Of a DNA stretch of 64,000 nt, positions 1 to 8,561 are shown piece after piece. How positions within the stretch are numbered: position 1 is the stretch's first letter; each line of letters starts with the position of its first letter. The notes beneath the pieces are model-generated. The model had not been told where the DNA came from. It did not search any database and saw only the letters and a list, made by a program, of their open reading frames with translations. This stretch comes from Arthrobacter sp. MA-N2 (lineage in GTDB: Bacteria; Actinomycetota; Actinomycetes; Actinomycetales; Micrococcaceae): positions 374,290-438,289 of the forward strand of contig NZ_KI912156.1 of assembly GCF_000517125.1 (NCBI RefSeq), read 5' to 3'. Position numbers and translations under genes: made by a program.

Positions 1-1503
1 GATTGTGTGGGCGCGGAGGGCTTCGACGACGTCGATCTTGAGATTGTCCCCGCCCAGCTGGACGCCGGAGCGGGTCTTGCGGGTCACGGACGTCTGGATG
101 GCTTCCAGCGGACGGGGATCGGCCACGGGAGCATCGGAGCTCATGGTCACAGGGACTGCCGCGGCCACGAATTCGCCGAGCGGGTTGAATCGCTCGCCCG
201 GGGAACCGATAGCATCCGTGACGCCGGGACCCCAGTTGAAGTAATGCTGCGGCTGGTTGACCGGCATGATGCCCAGCTCGGCCATCTTGTCAATCTGTTT
301 CGGCGTGGGCAGCCCGCAGTGCTCGATTCGGTGCCGGTGGTCTGCCCGCGGGCTCTCCGCAAGAGCCTCGCTGACCGCGTCCAGCACCAATTGGATCGCG
401 GTGGGCGACTGGGCGTGGGTTGCCGTCTGTAGCCCGGCACTGTGCGCCTTCGCCACGAGTGCCCGGTACTCGGCCGGCTCGTGGTACAGGGAACCCGTGC
501 GGCAGGGGTCGTCGCGGTAGCCCTCCGGGAAGTACGCAGTCCAACCACCGAGCGTGCCGTCCGCATAGAGTTTGATGCCGGCGAAGGAGAGGAGGGAATC
601 GCCGAACTTGTCCACGATGCCCAGTTCCAGCACTTCGTCGAGGAGGCTCGAGAGGAAGTAGGCGTTGATGCGAGTCACCAGTTCGCCCCGCTCCACGAGG
701 TCCAGGTAGGCACCAAACTCGCGCTTGGTGACCTGCGCATCGCCGATGGTCGTCACGCCGTGGCTGAGGAACTCGCGCTGGGCGTGCAGCAATTGGGCGC
801 GGTGGTGTTCCTTGCTGTCTCCCAGATGGAAGTTGGGTCCGTGGTGCCCCAGCTTGACGCCTTGGTCTCCGGTGAGGATGTCGCAGGCGGCGTCGGAGAG
901 CTCGCCGGTCAGCTCGCCGTCGGCGTCCCGGAAGAACGTGCCTCCCGGCGGGTTGGGAGTGTTACGGTCCACTCCGGCCTTCGCGAGGACGTACGAGTTC
1001 ACCACCCCGCCGTGGCCGCTCGCGTTCATGACGTACACCTCGCGTGTGGCGGAAACGGTGTCGAATTCCTGCCGCGTGGGGTGGCGTTGCTCGGCTAGGT
1101 TGCGGTGCTCGTAGCCGTAGCCACGGATCGGAGTGTCTCCGGGATTGTCAGCGGCAGCCTTCGCCAGCAATTCCAGCATGGTGGGGATGTCCGGCGCGGC
1201 TTCCGGTCCGCAGTCCACCCAGGACAGCAACTGTCCGTACATCAGGGGATGCGCGTGCGGGTCGATGAAGCCGGGCACCAGCGTGCGGCCTTGGAGGTCC
1301 ACCAGTTCGGGGACCCGGGTGGTCAGTTCGAGCGCCGTATCGCGGCACTCTTGTCGCGTTCCGACAACGGCAACACGGTTGCCGATCACCAGCATCGCCT
1401 CCGCAACGGAGTTCAGCGCGTCGAGGGTCCGGATACGGCCGCCGAAGAACAGCGTTGCGGCGGGCGCTATAGGGGAAATTTCGTGGGATGCCAGGAATGA
1501 CAT
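1..1503 (-). CDS. amidohydrolase family 3 (YtcJ-like), 3' end cut by window
   Basis: 501 codons are visible from the ATG at 1503; the C-terminus lies outside the window. This is a metal-dependent amidohydrolase of the YtcJ/amidohydrolase-3 type. The N-terminal composite beta-domain leads into DPHAHPL (residues 81-87), which holds the HxH metal motif. Downstream are ATHAQSP, RIEHCG and SSDAPV, matching the later His and Asp metal ligands. Such enzymes hydrolyse amide or cyclic amide bonds; the substrate cannot be read from sequence. It lies downstream of a hydroxyacid dehydrogenase and an amino-acid-type ABC importer on the same strand, so an imported N-containing compound is a plausible substrate (inference). 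Confidence 0.88.
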   Translation of the reverse strand, partial: MSFLASHEISPIAPAATLFFGGRIRTLDALNSVAEAMLVIGNRVAVVGTRQECRDTALELTTRVPELVDLQGRTLVPGFIDPHAHPLMYGQLLSWVDCGPEAAPDIPTMLELLAKAAADNPGDTPIRGYGYEHRNLAEQRHPTRQEFDTVSATREVYVMNASGHGGVVNSYVLAKAGVDRNTPNPPGGTFFRDADGELTGELSDAACDILTGDQGVKLGHHGPNFHLGDSKEHHRAQLLHAQREFLSHGVTTIGDAQVTKREFGAYLDLVERGELVTRINAYFLSSLLDEVLELGIVDKFGDSLLSFAGIKLYADGTLGGWTAYFPEGYRDDPCRTGSLYHEPAEYRALVAKAHSAGLQTATHAQSPTAIQLVLDAVSEALAESPRADHRHRIEHCGLPTPKQIDKMAELGIMPVNQPQHYFNWGPGVTDAIGSPGERFNPLGEFVAAAVPVTMSSDAPVADPRPLEAIQTSVTRKTRSGVQLGGDNLKIDVVEALRAHTI

Positions 1504-1554
1504 GGGAAGCCTTTGCTGGTAGAAAATTGCGTGGCGGTGTGCAGAGCCGATGCG

Positions 1555-2583
1555 TCAGCTGGCAGTGCTCATCATCGTGTCAAGGGCGAAAAGGGGGGTG
1601 TCGGGAGTGCCTGCCGTTGCCAGCGAAATGACGTTCTGGGCCTGGACCCTGACGTATTCGGCCAGCGTATGGTCCGAGAGGAATGCCACGTGCGGAGTGA
1701 TCAGGATTTGCGGGTGGCCCATGAGGGGATGGCCGGCCGGTGCCGGTTCGACGTCGAGCACGTCCAGTGCGGCACCCCGGACATGCCCGGAGTCGACGGC
1801 GGCGCGCAGCGCATCATTATCGATCAGCTGGCCACGGCTGACATTGACCAGGAAGCAGCCTGGTCGCATGCGGCCGAGGGTCTCGGCGTTGATGATGTGC
1901 TCGGTCTCCGGGGTCAGCGGCATGTGCAGGGAGAGGACGGTTGACGTGCGGATGACTTCCTCAAGTTCTACGCGCCGGATGCCGGCGTTGGCGAGCATGG
2001 CGCGCGTTTCCGCGGTGTCCGGCAGGTAGGGGTCATAGCCCACTACTTCTCCGAAGACCCGTGATGCCATGTCTCCGAGGCGGGTTCCGATCCGGCCAAG
2101 GCCCAGGAGCCCCAGCCGTTCCTGGCTCAGCCGGAACACCTTGGCTTCCGGGCGGGAGTTCCAGTCCTGGCGTTCCACTGCACGATGGAAATACGGGATT
2201 TCACGTGCAGCGGCGAGTGCCAGTGCCAGTGCGTGCGAGGCGACTTCCTCGGTGGCGACGCCGGGAAGGTTGCTGACCCAAATGCCGCGCGCCTTGGCGG
2301 CTTCCAGATCGATGTTGTCGTAGCCCATGGAGACCAGGGCGATGATTTTCAGGCCCGGGATCGCGTCCATGACCTCCGCCGTGATTGGCGCGTAGCCCAC
2401 CAGCAGGGCTTCTGCATCTTTCGCTTGCTCCGCGATGGCGGCAGGGTCCTGGGTGCCCAGATACCTGACGTCGAAGCCGTGGTCCTCGAGCAGCCTCTGG
2501 CCGGCGGAGAATTCCAGATCTTCCATGTCCGTGTAGACGGCCACGGGGCGGTGTCTGCGGGCCGGGTTGCTGTTAGTGGACAT
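1555..2583 (-). CDS. D-2-hydroxyacid dehydrogenase, NAD-binding
   Basis: 342 aa, D-isomer-specific 2-hydroxyacid dehydrogenase family (reversible reduction of 2-oxoacids or their analogues, cytoplasmic). The nucleotide-binding motif GLGRIG is at residues 161-166. The catalytic Arg is in NVSRGQLID, the Glu in DVLDVEPAP and the His in ITPHVAFLSD. I chose the ATG at 2583 because it overlaps the end of the upstream ABC ATPase by 11 nt; an in-frame start at 2634 would intrude further. It is translationally coupled to the ABC importer genes and precedes the amidohydrolase. The exact 2-oxoacid is unknown. Confidence 0.9.
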   Translation of the reverse strand: MSTNSNPARRHRPVAVYTDMEDLEFSAGQRLLEDHGFDVRYLGTQDPAAIAEQAKDAEALLVGYAPITAEVMDAIPGLKIIALVSMGYDNIDLEAAKARGIWVSNLPGVATEEVASHALALALAAAREIPYFHRAVERQDWNSRPEAKVFRLSQERLGLLGLGRIGTRLGDMASRVFGEVVGYDPYLPDTAETRAMLANAGIRRVELEEVIRTSTVLSLHMPLTPETEHIINAETLGRMRPGCFLVNVSRGQLIDNDALRAAVDSGHVRGAALDVLDVEPAPAGHPLMGHPQILITPHVAFLSDHTLAEYVRVQAQNVISLATAGTPDTPLFALDTMMSTAS

Positions 2584-3379
2584 GGCTGAGGAACTTTCTG
2601 TTACGCGCGTGCTGGGGGTTGTCGAAGAACTCATCCGGAGTGGCTTGTTCCACGATCACTCCGCTGTCGAACAACGTGACTTCGTCGGCTACCCGCCGGG
2701 CGAAGCGAACCTCGTGAGTGACCACGATCATGGTCATGCCGTCGTTGGCCAGGCCTTCCATGACGTCCAGGACTTCGCCGACGAGTTCCGGATCGAGGGC
2801 CGAGGTCGGCTCGTCGAAAAGAAGCACGGAAGGGTTCATGACCAGCGCCCGGGCAATGGCGACTCGTTGCTGTTGCCCACCGGAAAGTTCGGATGGGTAG
2901 TGGCCGGCGCGATGGGAAAGGCCAACCCGCTCCAGCATGGACATCGCGAGTTCTTCGGCTTCCTTGTGGTGGACGCCCTTGACCGAAGTCAGGCCGAGCA
3001 TTACGTTCCGGCAAGCGGACAGGTGCGGGAAGAGATTGAACTTTTGGAACACCATGCCGATGTCACGGCGTTGCCTGGCCAACTCCCGTTCCGGGAGCAG
3101 AACCGCAGGGGTTTTGTCCTCACGTACGCCGATCCTGCGACCTCTGAGCAGGATGTCACCGCTGTCGGCCGGCTCGAGCAATGCCATGAGGCGAAGCATC
3201 GTGGACTTCCCTGATCCCGAAGGTCCCAGGACGGCCTTGACCTGGCCTTGGTTGATATCGAATTCGACGCCCTGGAGGACCTGCTGGCCATGGTAGCTCT
3301 TGTGAAGATCCCGGACTTGCAGCACCGGATCGGAGGGTGTCCAAGCACTGAGGCCCGCGTTCGGCACATTCTTGCTCAT
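2573..3379 (-). CDS. polar amino acid-type ABC transporter, ATP-binding protein
   Basis: 268 aa, GlnQ/HisP-like ATPase of a polar amino acid uptake system. Walker A GPSGSGKST, signature LSGGQQQR, Walker B LLFDEP and the H-loop VVTHE are all intact. The ATG at 3379 overlaps the permease stop as ATGA, the usual translational coupling, so the longer reading from 3445 is unlikely. It energises the permease at 3376-4110 and works with the lipoprotein at 4186-5034. The short loop insertion VREDKTPAVLLPERE after the Q-loop region is common in this subfamily. Substrate unknown. Confidence 0.94.
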   Translation of the reverse strand: MSKNVPNAGLSAWTPSDPVLQVRDLHKSYHGQQVLQGVEFDINQGQVKAVLGPSGSGKSTMLRLMALLEPADSGDILLRGRRIGVREDKTPAVLLPERELARQRRDIGMVFQKFNLFPHLSACRNVMLGLTSVKGVHHKEAEELAMSMLERVGLSHRAGHYPSELSGGQQQRVAIARALVMNPSVLLFDEPTSALDPELVGEVLDVMEGLANDGMTMIVVTHEVRFARRVADEVTLFDSGVIVEQATPDEFFDNPQHARNRKFLSHVH

Positions 3380-4110
3380 GAGAAAACTCCTTGGCCTGCA
3401 GGCTTCTGCGCCAGGTCCTTCTTGGATTTGGCTTTGGACGTCCAAAGAAACTTCTTTTCCACGTAACTTTGGATGACGGTGAGGATGCTGACGATTATCA
3501 GGTAGTAAATGATTGCCGCAGCGTAGAACTCGGCGTAGCGGAACGTGATATTGACACCCACCTGGGCCGTGGTGAGGAGCTCTTGAAGGGAGATCACCGA
3601 CGCGAGTGAGGAGAACTTGACCAGACCGATGAATTCGTTGCCTGTGGGGGGAAGCGCGATTCTGATTGCCTGCGGAAGGACAATCTTGGTCATGACCTTG
3701 GCCGGCGACATTCCGAGTGCCCGGCCGGCGAGCCCTTGACCCTCATCGATGCTCAGGAGGGCCGAACGGATGATTTCTGCCATGAAAGCGGCTTCCACGA
3801 TTCCGAGGCCAATGAAGGCAGCGATGAAAGGCGAGAACCAGTCTTGGCGGAGCACCGGGAACAGCTGCGGGAGAGCGTTCCAGATGATTAGCAATACCAG
3901 CAACGCTGGAATGGCCCGGAAGAACCAAGTGTAGACACCCGCCGCGCCTTGGGAGAAGCGGGACTTGGACGTGCGTCCCATGGCTACCGCGAATCCGATG
4001 ACGGTTGCGAGCACGAGCGAGAGCGCTGCCACGGCGACCGAGATGAGGGCGCCTTGAACATAGCTGGGACTGATGAGCTGGTGGACGAAGATGCTGACGT
4101 CAAACTCCAT
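3376..4110 (-). CDS. polar amino acid-type ABC transporter, permease
   Basis: 244 aa, integral membrane permease of the HisM/GlnP type (BPD_transp_1). Hydrophobic segments begin near residues 18, 65, 95, 190 and 205. The coupling-helix EAA motif region is EGQGLAGRALGMSPAKVMTK, where the GxxxxxxxLG pattern contacts the ATPase. There is one permease gene only, so it probably forms a homodimer. It is in an operon with the ATPase (ATGA overlap); the binding-protein gene ends about 75 nt away. Confidence 0.93.
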   Translation of the reverse strand: MEFDVSIFVHQLISPSYVQGALISVAVAALSLVLATVIGFAVAMGRTSKSRFSQGAAGVYTWFFRAIPALLVLLIIWNALPQLFPVLRQDWFSPFIAAFIGLGIVEAAFMAEIIRSALLSIDEGQGLAGRALGMSPAKVMTKIVLPQAIRIALPPTGNEFIGLVKFSSLASVISLQELLTTAQVGVNITFRYAEFYAAAIIYYLIIVSILTVIQSYVEKKFLWTSKAKSKKDLAQKPAGQGVFS

Positions 4111-4185
4111 CAGATCTTTCCTTTCGTAATGGTTGCGCGGGCCGCTGCGATTGCAACGGCCCGCGCGGTAAGGGGAATTGCGTGA

Positions 4186-5034
4186 CTAGCCGACGTCGAC
4201 GATCGAAGCTTCCAGCTTGTTATCCGTGGCGATCTTGGCCAGGGTGCCGTCCTTCTGGAGGTCCTTCAACGCTTGAGCGAGTGCCGGAGTCAAAGTGTTG
4301 TTTTTACGGGTGAAGACACCGAAAGTGGTATCTGCCGGGAAGATCTTGGAAGCGACAGCTAGTTTGCCCTCATTCTGTGAAGCCATGTACGCGGCGGCGA
4401 CGTTGGTTTCAATGAGGGCGTCGGACTTGCCGTTGATCACAGCTAGAACGGTTTCAGCCGTCTTCGGGTATTCAGTCAATCGAGGCTCGTCCTTGCCGGC
4501 TTGCTTACACTCGTCCTTGAGGGAAGTAATACGGGCAGCGTTGGAAGAAGCAGCCTGGGCAGCGACCGAGTGTCCGCAGAGGTCCAGCGGGGTTTTGAAC
4601 TTATCGACATTTGCGGGGCTGGCCACGATCGTCGGCCCTGCCTTCATGACGGGCGCGGCGTCTGCCACCTGGAGACGTGCCTGGCTCATATACAGGCCAC
4701 CGAAAATGGCGTCACATCGACGTGTCTGCAGGCCAGGCATCAGCCCATCGAAGGTTGTGACTTCGAACTTCGCCTCAACGCCCCAGTGCTTGGCCAGAGC
4801 GCGCGCCGCGTCAGCATCGAACCCTGCGATGTCGCCGCCGGAACCGTTGGCGTAGTACTCGAGTGGAGCATACTCAGGGTCGATGCAGAGGGTGAGCTTG
4901 CCGCTGGTGGTCAGGCCTTCCGGGGCGTTGGCTGACGCCTGTCCGGCCGGGCTGGACGCGGCGGCGTTTCCGCAGCCACTTAGCGCCAGGACCACGGCCG
5001 CGGCGGCCAGCGCGGGCTTCATGTACTTGAACAT
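4186..5034 (-). CDS. amino acid-type ABC transporter substrate-binding lipoprotein
   Basis: 282 aa, SBP family 3. The signal peptide ends in the lipobox LSGC, so the mature protein is a membrane-anchored lipoprotein. The family-3 start TLCIDPEYAPLEYY is followed by GFDADAARALAKHWG, and LMPGLQTRRCDAIFGGLYMS is the classic domain-1 ligand-proximal strand. The ATG at 5034 has GGAGAA upstream at the right distance; the reading from 5121 would put the signal peptide far from the N-terminus. First gene of the importer operon, with a promoter at 5102-5130. Ligand unknown. Confidence 0.93.
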   Translation of the reverse strand: MFKYMKPALAAAAVVLALSGCGNAAASSPAGQASANAPEGLTTSGKLTLCIDPEYAPLEYYANGSGGDIAGFDADAARALAKHWGVEAKFEVTTFDGLMPGLQTRRCDAIFGGLYMSQARLQVADAAPVMKAGPTIVASPANVDKFKTPLDLCGHSVAAQAASSNAARITSLKDECKQAGKDEPRLTEYPKTAETVLAVINGKSDALIETNVAAAYMASQNEGKLAVASKIFPADTTFGVFTRKNNTLTPALAQALKDLQKDGTLAKIATDNKLEASIVDVG

Positions 5035-5101
5035 GCAGTTCTCCAATGAACTATGGATCGCGCCGTAGCGCAGAGTCGGGGATGACGAGGTGACACCCAC
5101 C

Positions 5102-5130
5102 ACAGTATGGAGAATCCACACTCAAGTCAA
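5102..5130 (-). promoter_or_regulatory. putative sigma-A promoter of the ABC importer operon
   Basis: Read on the minus strand, TTGACT (5130-5125), a 17-bp spacer and TACTGT (5107-5102) make a good sigma-70-type promoter about 70 nt upstream of the SBP start. The region up to 5299 is AT-rich compared with the genes and separates this operon from the divergent AsnC-type regulator, which may bind there. Confidence 0.55.
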
Positions 5131-5299
5131 ACGTTTTTGCGGCGAAAGTGCTATTTGACAAGTTTTTTGAAATCTTTCTGCACTCTATCTCGCCAAATGG
5201 ATTGCGAAGCACAGCATTCATGAGATTATTGAGAGTGAATGACAGTCCATCTGGACCGCGGCGGTGCGGCACCGCGTCCCACGAAACTAGGCGATTATT

Positions 5300-6253
5300 G
5301 TGAAGACCATGAATGATCTGGACGACAGGCTCATCCGCGTGCTGCAGACCGATGGCCGCGCCTCGTTTAGCGACCTCGCAAAGAAGCTTGGGGTCACGCG
5401 GTCACTGGCCACAGCGAAGCTCAATGAGCTGACCAACTCAGGCGAGCTGCGTATTGTCGCCGCCGTGCATCCGCGGGTGCTTGGCTTGAACGCCGTTGCC
5501 CACGTGTCTATCCAGCTCAGCGGCTCGGCCGGGCCGGCACTGGCCAAGCTCTCGAAACTCGAAGGAGCGGTCTTCGCTTCACTCACTACCGGCCGCTATG
5601 GAATCATCACAGAGCTCCGCCTTCCAACAGTGCCGGAACTCTACAAACAGGTCGAAGCAATCCGGGCCACGGACGGCGTGGCTGGCGTCGACGTCCTGAT
5701 GTACAAAGATGTGGTTCGCAGCCTCTTCCTAGGCAAGGAACCACCCTCGCCAGACCTCGAGCTTGATCAGCTCGACCTGAAGATCATGAGTGAATTGCAG
5801 CTCGATGGACGCATGGGCTTTGAGATGCTCGGCGAAAAAGTAGGGTTATCTACCAGCGCGGCAAGGATCCGCGTGCTGCGCCTCATCGATGCACGGGTCA
5901 TGCAGGTCGGACCGGTGCGAAGCCGCTCCGCATCATCAAAATCCATGGCCTTCGGACTCGGCATCTCCACTATCTCCGGTACCGAAGAAGTCGTCGACTT
6001 CTTCGGTAGGACTCCGGGACTGGAATTTCTGGCCACATGCTTCGGCCGCCACGACCTGGTCGCCACGGTGGGAGTCAGCTCCATGGACGAAATGCATGAG
6101 ACCCTGGACCAGGTTCGAGCGCTAGGCTCCGTTGCCAATGTGGAGACCTGGCTGCACCTGAGGATCATCCAGGAGCGCTACGACAGGCCACTGGACAAAA
6201 TGCTCGAGGCGCAGACCGAGTCCGATGGATACGGCCACCCTCGCACCGCATAA
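5300..6253 (+). CDS. two-domain Lrp/AsnC family transcriptional regulator
   Basis: 317 aa from GTG 5300 (or 314 aa from ATG 5309), about twice the length of a classical Lrp protein. It contains two AsnC units. HTH 1 (LDDRLIRVLQTDGRASFSDL, about residues 6-26 onward) is followed by a ligand domain. HTH 2 (LDLKIMSELQLDGRMGFEML, from about residue 155) is followed by a second AsnC ligand domain ending with WLHLRIIQERYDRP. Divergent from the amino-acid-type importer, so it probably senses an amino acid or related compound and controls that operon (inference). Confidence 0.9.
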   Translation: MKTMNDLDDRLIRVLQTDGRASFSDLAKKLGVTRSLATAKLNELTNSGELRIVAAVHPRVLGLNAVAHVSIQLSGSAGPALAKLSKLEGAVFASLTTGRYGIITELRLPTVPELYKQVEAIRATDGVAGVDVLMYKDVVRSLFLGKEPPSPDLELDQLDLKIMSELQLDGRMGFEMLGEKVGLSTSAARIRVLRLIDARVMQVGPVRSRSASSKSMAFGLGISTISGTEEVVDFFGRTPGLEFLATCFGRHDLVATVGVSSMDEMHETLDQVRALGSVANVETWLHLRIIQERYDRPLDKMLEAQTESDGYGHPRTA

Positions 6254-6320
6254 CCGGAACTCTCGTCCCACACATGCGCATGGTATTCCTCGATCGTGGA
6301 GCACCATCAGCGCCCCCGAC

Positions 6321-7145
6321 TTAATGCTTTGCCGAGACGTCCCGCGATATCGCCCTGGCAGTTTCCACGATCTGCTCCCTGACCGATTCGAGGTAGGCCT
6401 CCGGGTTCGGCTGCGCTGCGACATTTTGGGCCTGAAGCGAGACATTGACCGCGGCAGCCACATGGCCCGCATTGTGGTTCCAGACGGGCGCGGCGATCGA
6501 CATGAGTCCGACTTCCAGCTCCTGGTCCAGCAGGCACCAGCCCTGCTTGCGCACGCGGTTCAGCTCGGCCACGAGTTCTTCACGGGCCGTGATGGTGCGT
6601 GGCGTCAGGGCTTTGAACTCCACCGCAGACAGGTATTCGTCCAGTTTCTGCGGCGGAAGATTCGCCAGAAGCACGCGCCCCATGGACGTCGCGTAGGCCG
6701 GGAAGCGGGTGCCTACCGAGATTCCGACCGTCATGATGCGGCGCGTTGTCACCCGGGCTACGTAGAAGATGTCCATGCCATCGAGCACCGCGGCCGACGT
6801 GGACTCCCCCAGGTTCAGTGAGAGGTCTTCAAGGTGCGGCTGCGCGAGCTGGGGCAGGGACAATGCCGACAAGTAGGAGTAGCCGAGCTGCAGCACCATC
6901 GCCGTCAGGGCGAAGGTTTTACCGTCCGTGCGGACATAACCCAGCTCCACGAGGGTGTGCAGGAACCGGCGGGCGGTGGCGCGGGTCAGGTTGGTGCGCG
7001 CCGCCACCTCACTGAGCGTCATGACGGGGTGGGCTGCGTCGAACGCGCGGATCACGGACAAGCCACGGGCCAGTGATTGCACGTACTGGTCACTCGCCTG
7101 AGGAGCGCGTGTCCGCGGCGCCCCGGCTACTGCTGCATCGGTCAT
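6321..7145 (-). CDS. IclR family transcriptional regulator (probable pca regulator)
   Basis: 274 aa. The N-terminal winged HTH (MTLSEVAARTNLTRATARRF) is followed by the IclR effector domain; IAAPVWNHNAGHVAAAVN is the conserved late-domain signature. The ATG at 7145 gives a normal IclR length; an in-frame start at 7208 would run through an intergenic palindrome. It lies directly after pcaJ on the same strand, and PcaR/PcaU regulators of the beta-ketoadipate pathway belong to this family, so control of the pca genes is likely. Length and HTH placement (about residues 27-75) are typical of PcaR. Confidence 0.87.
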   Translation of the reverse strand: MTDAAVAGAPRTRAPQASDQYVQSLARGLSVIRAFDAAHPVMTLSEVAARTNLTRATARRFLHTLVELGYVRTDGKTFALTAMVLQLGYSYLSALSLPQLAQPHLEDLSLNLGESTSAAVLDGMDIFYVARVTTRRIMTVGISVGTRFPAYATSMGRVLLANLPPQKLDEYLSAVEFKALTPRTITAREELVAELNRVRKQGWCLLDQELEVGLMSIAAPVWNHNAGHVAAAVNVSLQAQNVAAQPNPEAYLESVREQIVETARAISRDVSAKH

Positions 7146-7162
7146 GGTTACCAATCTTATTG

Positions 7163-7225
7163 GCGCGAACTGGCAGCAGATGCCCCTTAAAGTCTTTCCA
7201 GAGGGCATCTGCCGCCAGTTCGCGC
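7163..7225. repeat. intergenic palindrome, family B, copy 1
   Basis: The left arm 7163-7185 and right arm 7203-7225 form a 23-bp inverted repeat with one mismatch around a 17-nt loop. It starts 9 nt beyond the pcaJ stop codon (minus strand). A second copy with the same arm sequence (GCGCGAACTGGCAGC) is at 58598-58662. It could act as a 3' mRNA structure or terminator; it has no T-tract. Confidence 0.85.
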
Positions 7226-7234
7226 TGGCGGTTG

Positions 7235-7897
7235 TCAGTGCAGCAGCGGGACCGGGACCAAGGCTTGGAGTTCTTCGAACGTGCAGCCGAACGTCTCACG
7301 CACCCGCACGCCGTCGGGCCCTGTCAGGAACACGGCCTTCTCCGTGTACACCCGCGTCACGCAGCCCACACCGGTGAGCGGGTAGCTGCAGGTATCGACG
7401 AGTTTAGACTCGCCGTCGCGGGTCAGGAGCGTCATCATGACGAACACGTCCTTCGCGCCGGTAGCCAGGTCCATCGCCCCGCCGACGGCCGGGATCGCGT
7501 CCGGCGCCCCGGTGTGCCAATTCGCGAGGTCTCCCTTGGCGGAGACTTGGAAAGCGCCCAGCACGCAGATATCCAGGTGGCCGCCGCGCATGATCGCAAA
7601 GGAATCGGCGTGGTGGAAGTAGCTCGCCCCCGGGAGCTCAGTGACGGGAATCTTGCCGGCGTTGATAAGGTCGCCGTCGATCTCGTCGCCCTTGGCTTCC
7701 GGACCCATGCCGAGCATCCCGTTCTCCGTGTGGAGCGTGATGTTCTGATCTTCCGTGAGGTAGTTGGAAACGAGCGTGGGCTGTCCGATGCCAAGGTTCA
7801 CGAAGGAACCAGGGGCGATGTCCCGGGCCACGAGCCGCGCGAGGTCAAGCCGGCCGAGCGGCGTGGGGGAAGTCTGGATGTTGGTTTGGATGCTCAT
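7235..7897 (-). CDS. pcaJ: 3-oxoadipate CoA-transferase subunit B
   Basis: 220 aa, beta subunit of the succinyl-CoA:3-oxoacid CoA-transferase family. With PcaI it moves CoA from succinyl-CoA to 3-oxoadipate, the penultimate step of the beta-ketoadipate pathway. The family-typical NLGIGQPTLVSNYL is followed by TENGMLGMGP, which holds the catalytic Glu that forms the acyl-enzyme. It starts 1 nt after the pcaI stop, so the two subunits are coupled. The next gene is the IclR regulator, separated by the palindrome. Confidence 0.94.
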   Translation of the reverse strand: MSIQTNIQTSPTPLGRLDLARLVARDIAPGSFVNLGIGQPTLVSNYLTEDQNITLHTENGMLGMGPEAKGDEIDGDLINAGKIPVTELPGASYFHHADSFAIMRGGHLDICVLGAFQVSAKGDLANWHTGAPDAIPAVGGAMDLATGAKDVFVMMTLLTRDGESKLVDTCSYPLTGVGCVTRVYTEKAVFLTGPDGVRVRETFGCTFEELQALVPVPLLH

Positions 7898-7898
7898 G

Positions 7899-8558
7899 TC
7901 ATGCCACCTTCACGATGCTGTTGACGTAGATTCCGGGGGTCACCACGTTCTCCGGGTCCAGGGCGCCGGTGGGAACGATCTCGGAGACCTGGACGATGGT
8001 GTGCTTGGCCGCGGCAGCCATGATGGGGCCGAAGTTCCGGGCCGTCTTGCGGTAGACGAGGTTTCCCTTGCCGTCAGCTTTGAGCGCTTTGATGAGCGCG
8101 ACGTCGGCGTGGATAGGGGTCTCGAACACTTGCCATTTGCCGTCCAGCAGCCGGGTTTCCTTGCCCTCTGCCAGCATGGTTCCGTAGCCGGTGGGGGTAA
8201 AGAAGCCGCCGATTCCGGCGCCGGCGGCCCGGATGCGCTCGGCCAGGTTGCCTTGCGGAACGAGCTCGAGTTCGATTTCCCCGGCCTTGTACTTTGCATC
8301 GAAGTGCCAGGAATCGGACTGGCGCGGGAAGGAACAGATCATCTTGCGGACCCGTCCTTCCTTGATAAGCAGCGCCAGGCCCTGATCGGCCTGGCCGGCG
8401 TTGTTGTTCACCACGGTGAGCTCGGTGGCGCCGCAGTCCAGCAGCGCGTCGATCAGTTCGAACGGTTGCCCGGCATTGCCGAAGCCGCCGATCATCACAG
8501 TGGAGCCGTCCGTGATGCCGGAGACTGCCTCGCCAACAGTGTCAATAAAATTCAGCAT
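7899..8558 (-). CDS. pcaI: 3-oxoadipate CoA-transferase subunit A
   Basis: 219 aa, alpha subunit of the CoA-transferase. The CoA-binding glycine motif is VMIGGFGNAGQPFELID, and GIGGFFTPTGYGT is the subunit A signature. The start ATG lies 3 nt after the pcaF stop with AGGG upstream, and pcaJ follows after 1 nt, so pcaF-pcaI-pcaJ is one translational unit. A role in ketone-body or acetoacetate metabolism is possible for this family, but the pca context makes 3-oxoadipate the obvious substrate. Confidence 0.93.
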   Translation of the reverse strand: MLNFIDTVGEAVSGITDGSTVMIGGFGNAGQPFELIDALLDCGATELTVVNNNAGQADQGLALLIKEGRVRKMICSFPRQSDSWHFDAKYKAGEIELELVPQGNLAERIRAAGAGIGGFFTPTGYGTMLAEGKETRLLDGKWQVFETPIHADVALIKALKADGKGNLVYRKTARNFGPIMAAAAKHTIVQVSEIVPTGALDPENVVTPGIYVNSIVKVA

Positions 8559-8561
8559 TTT

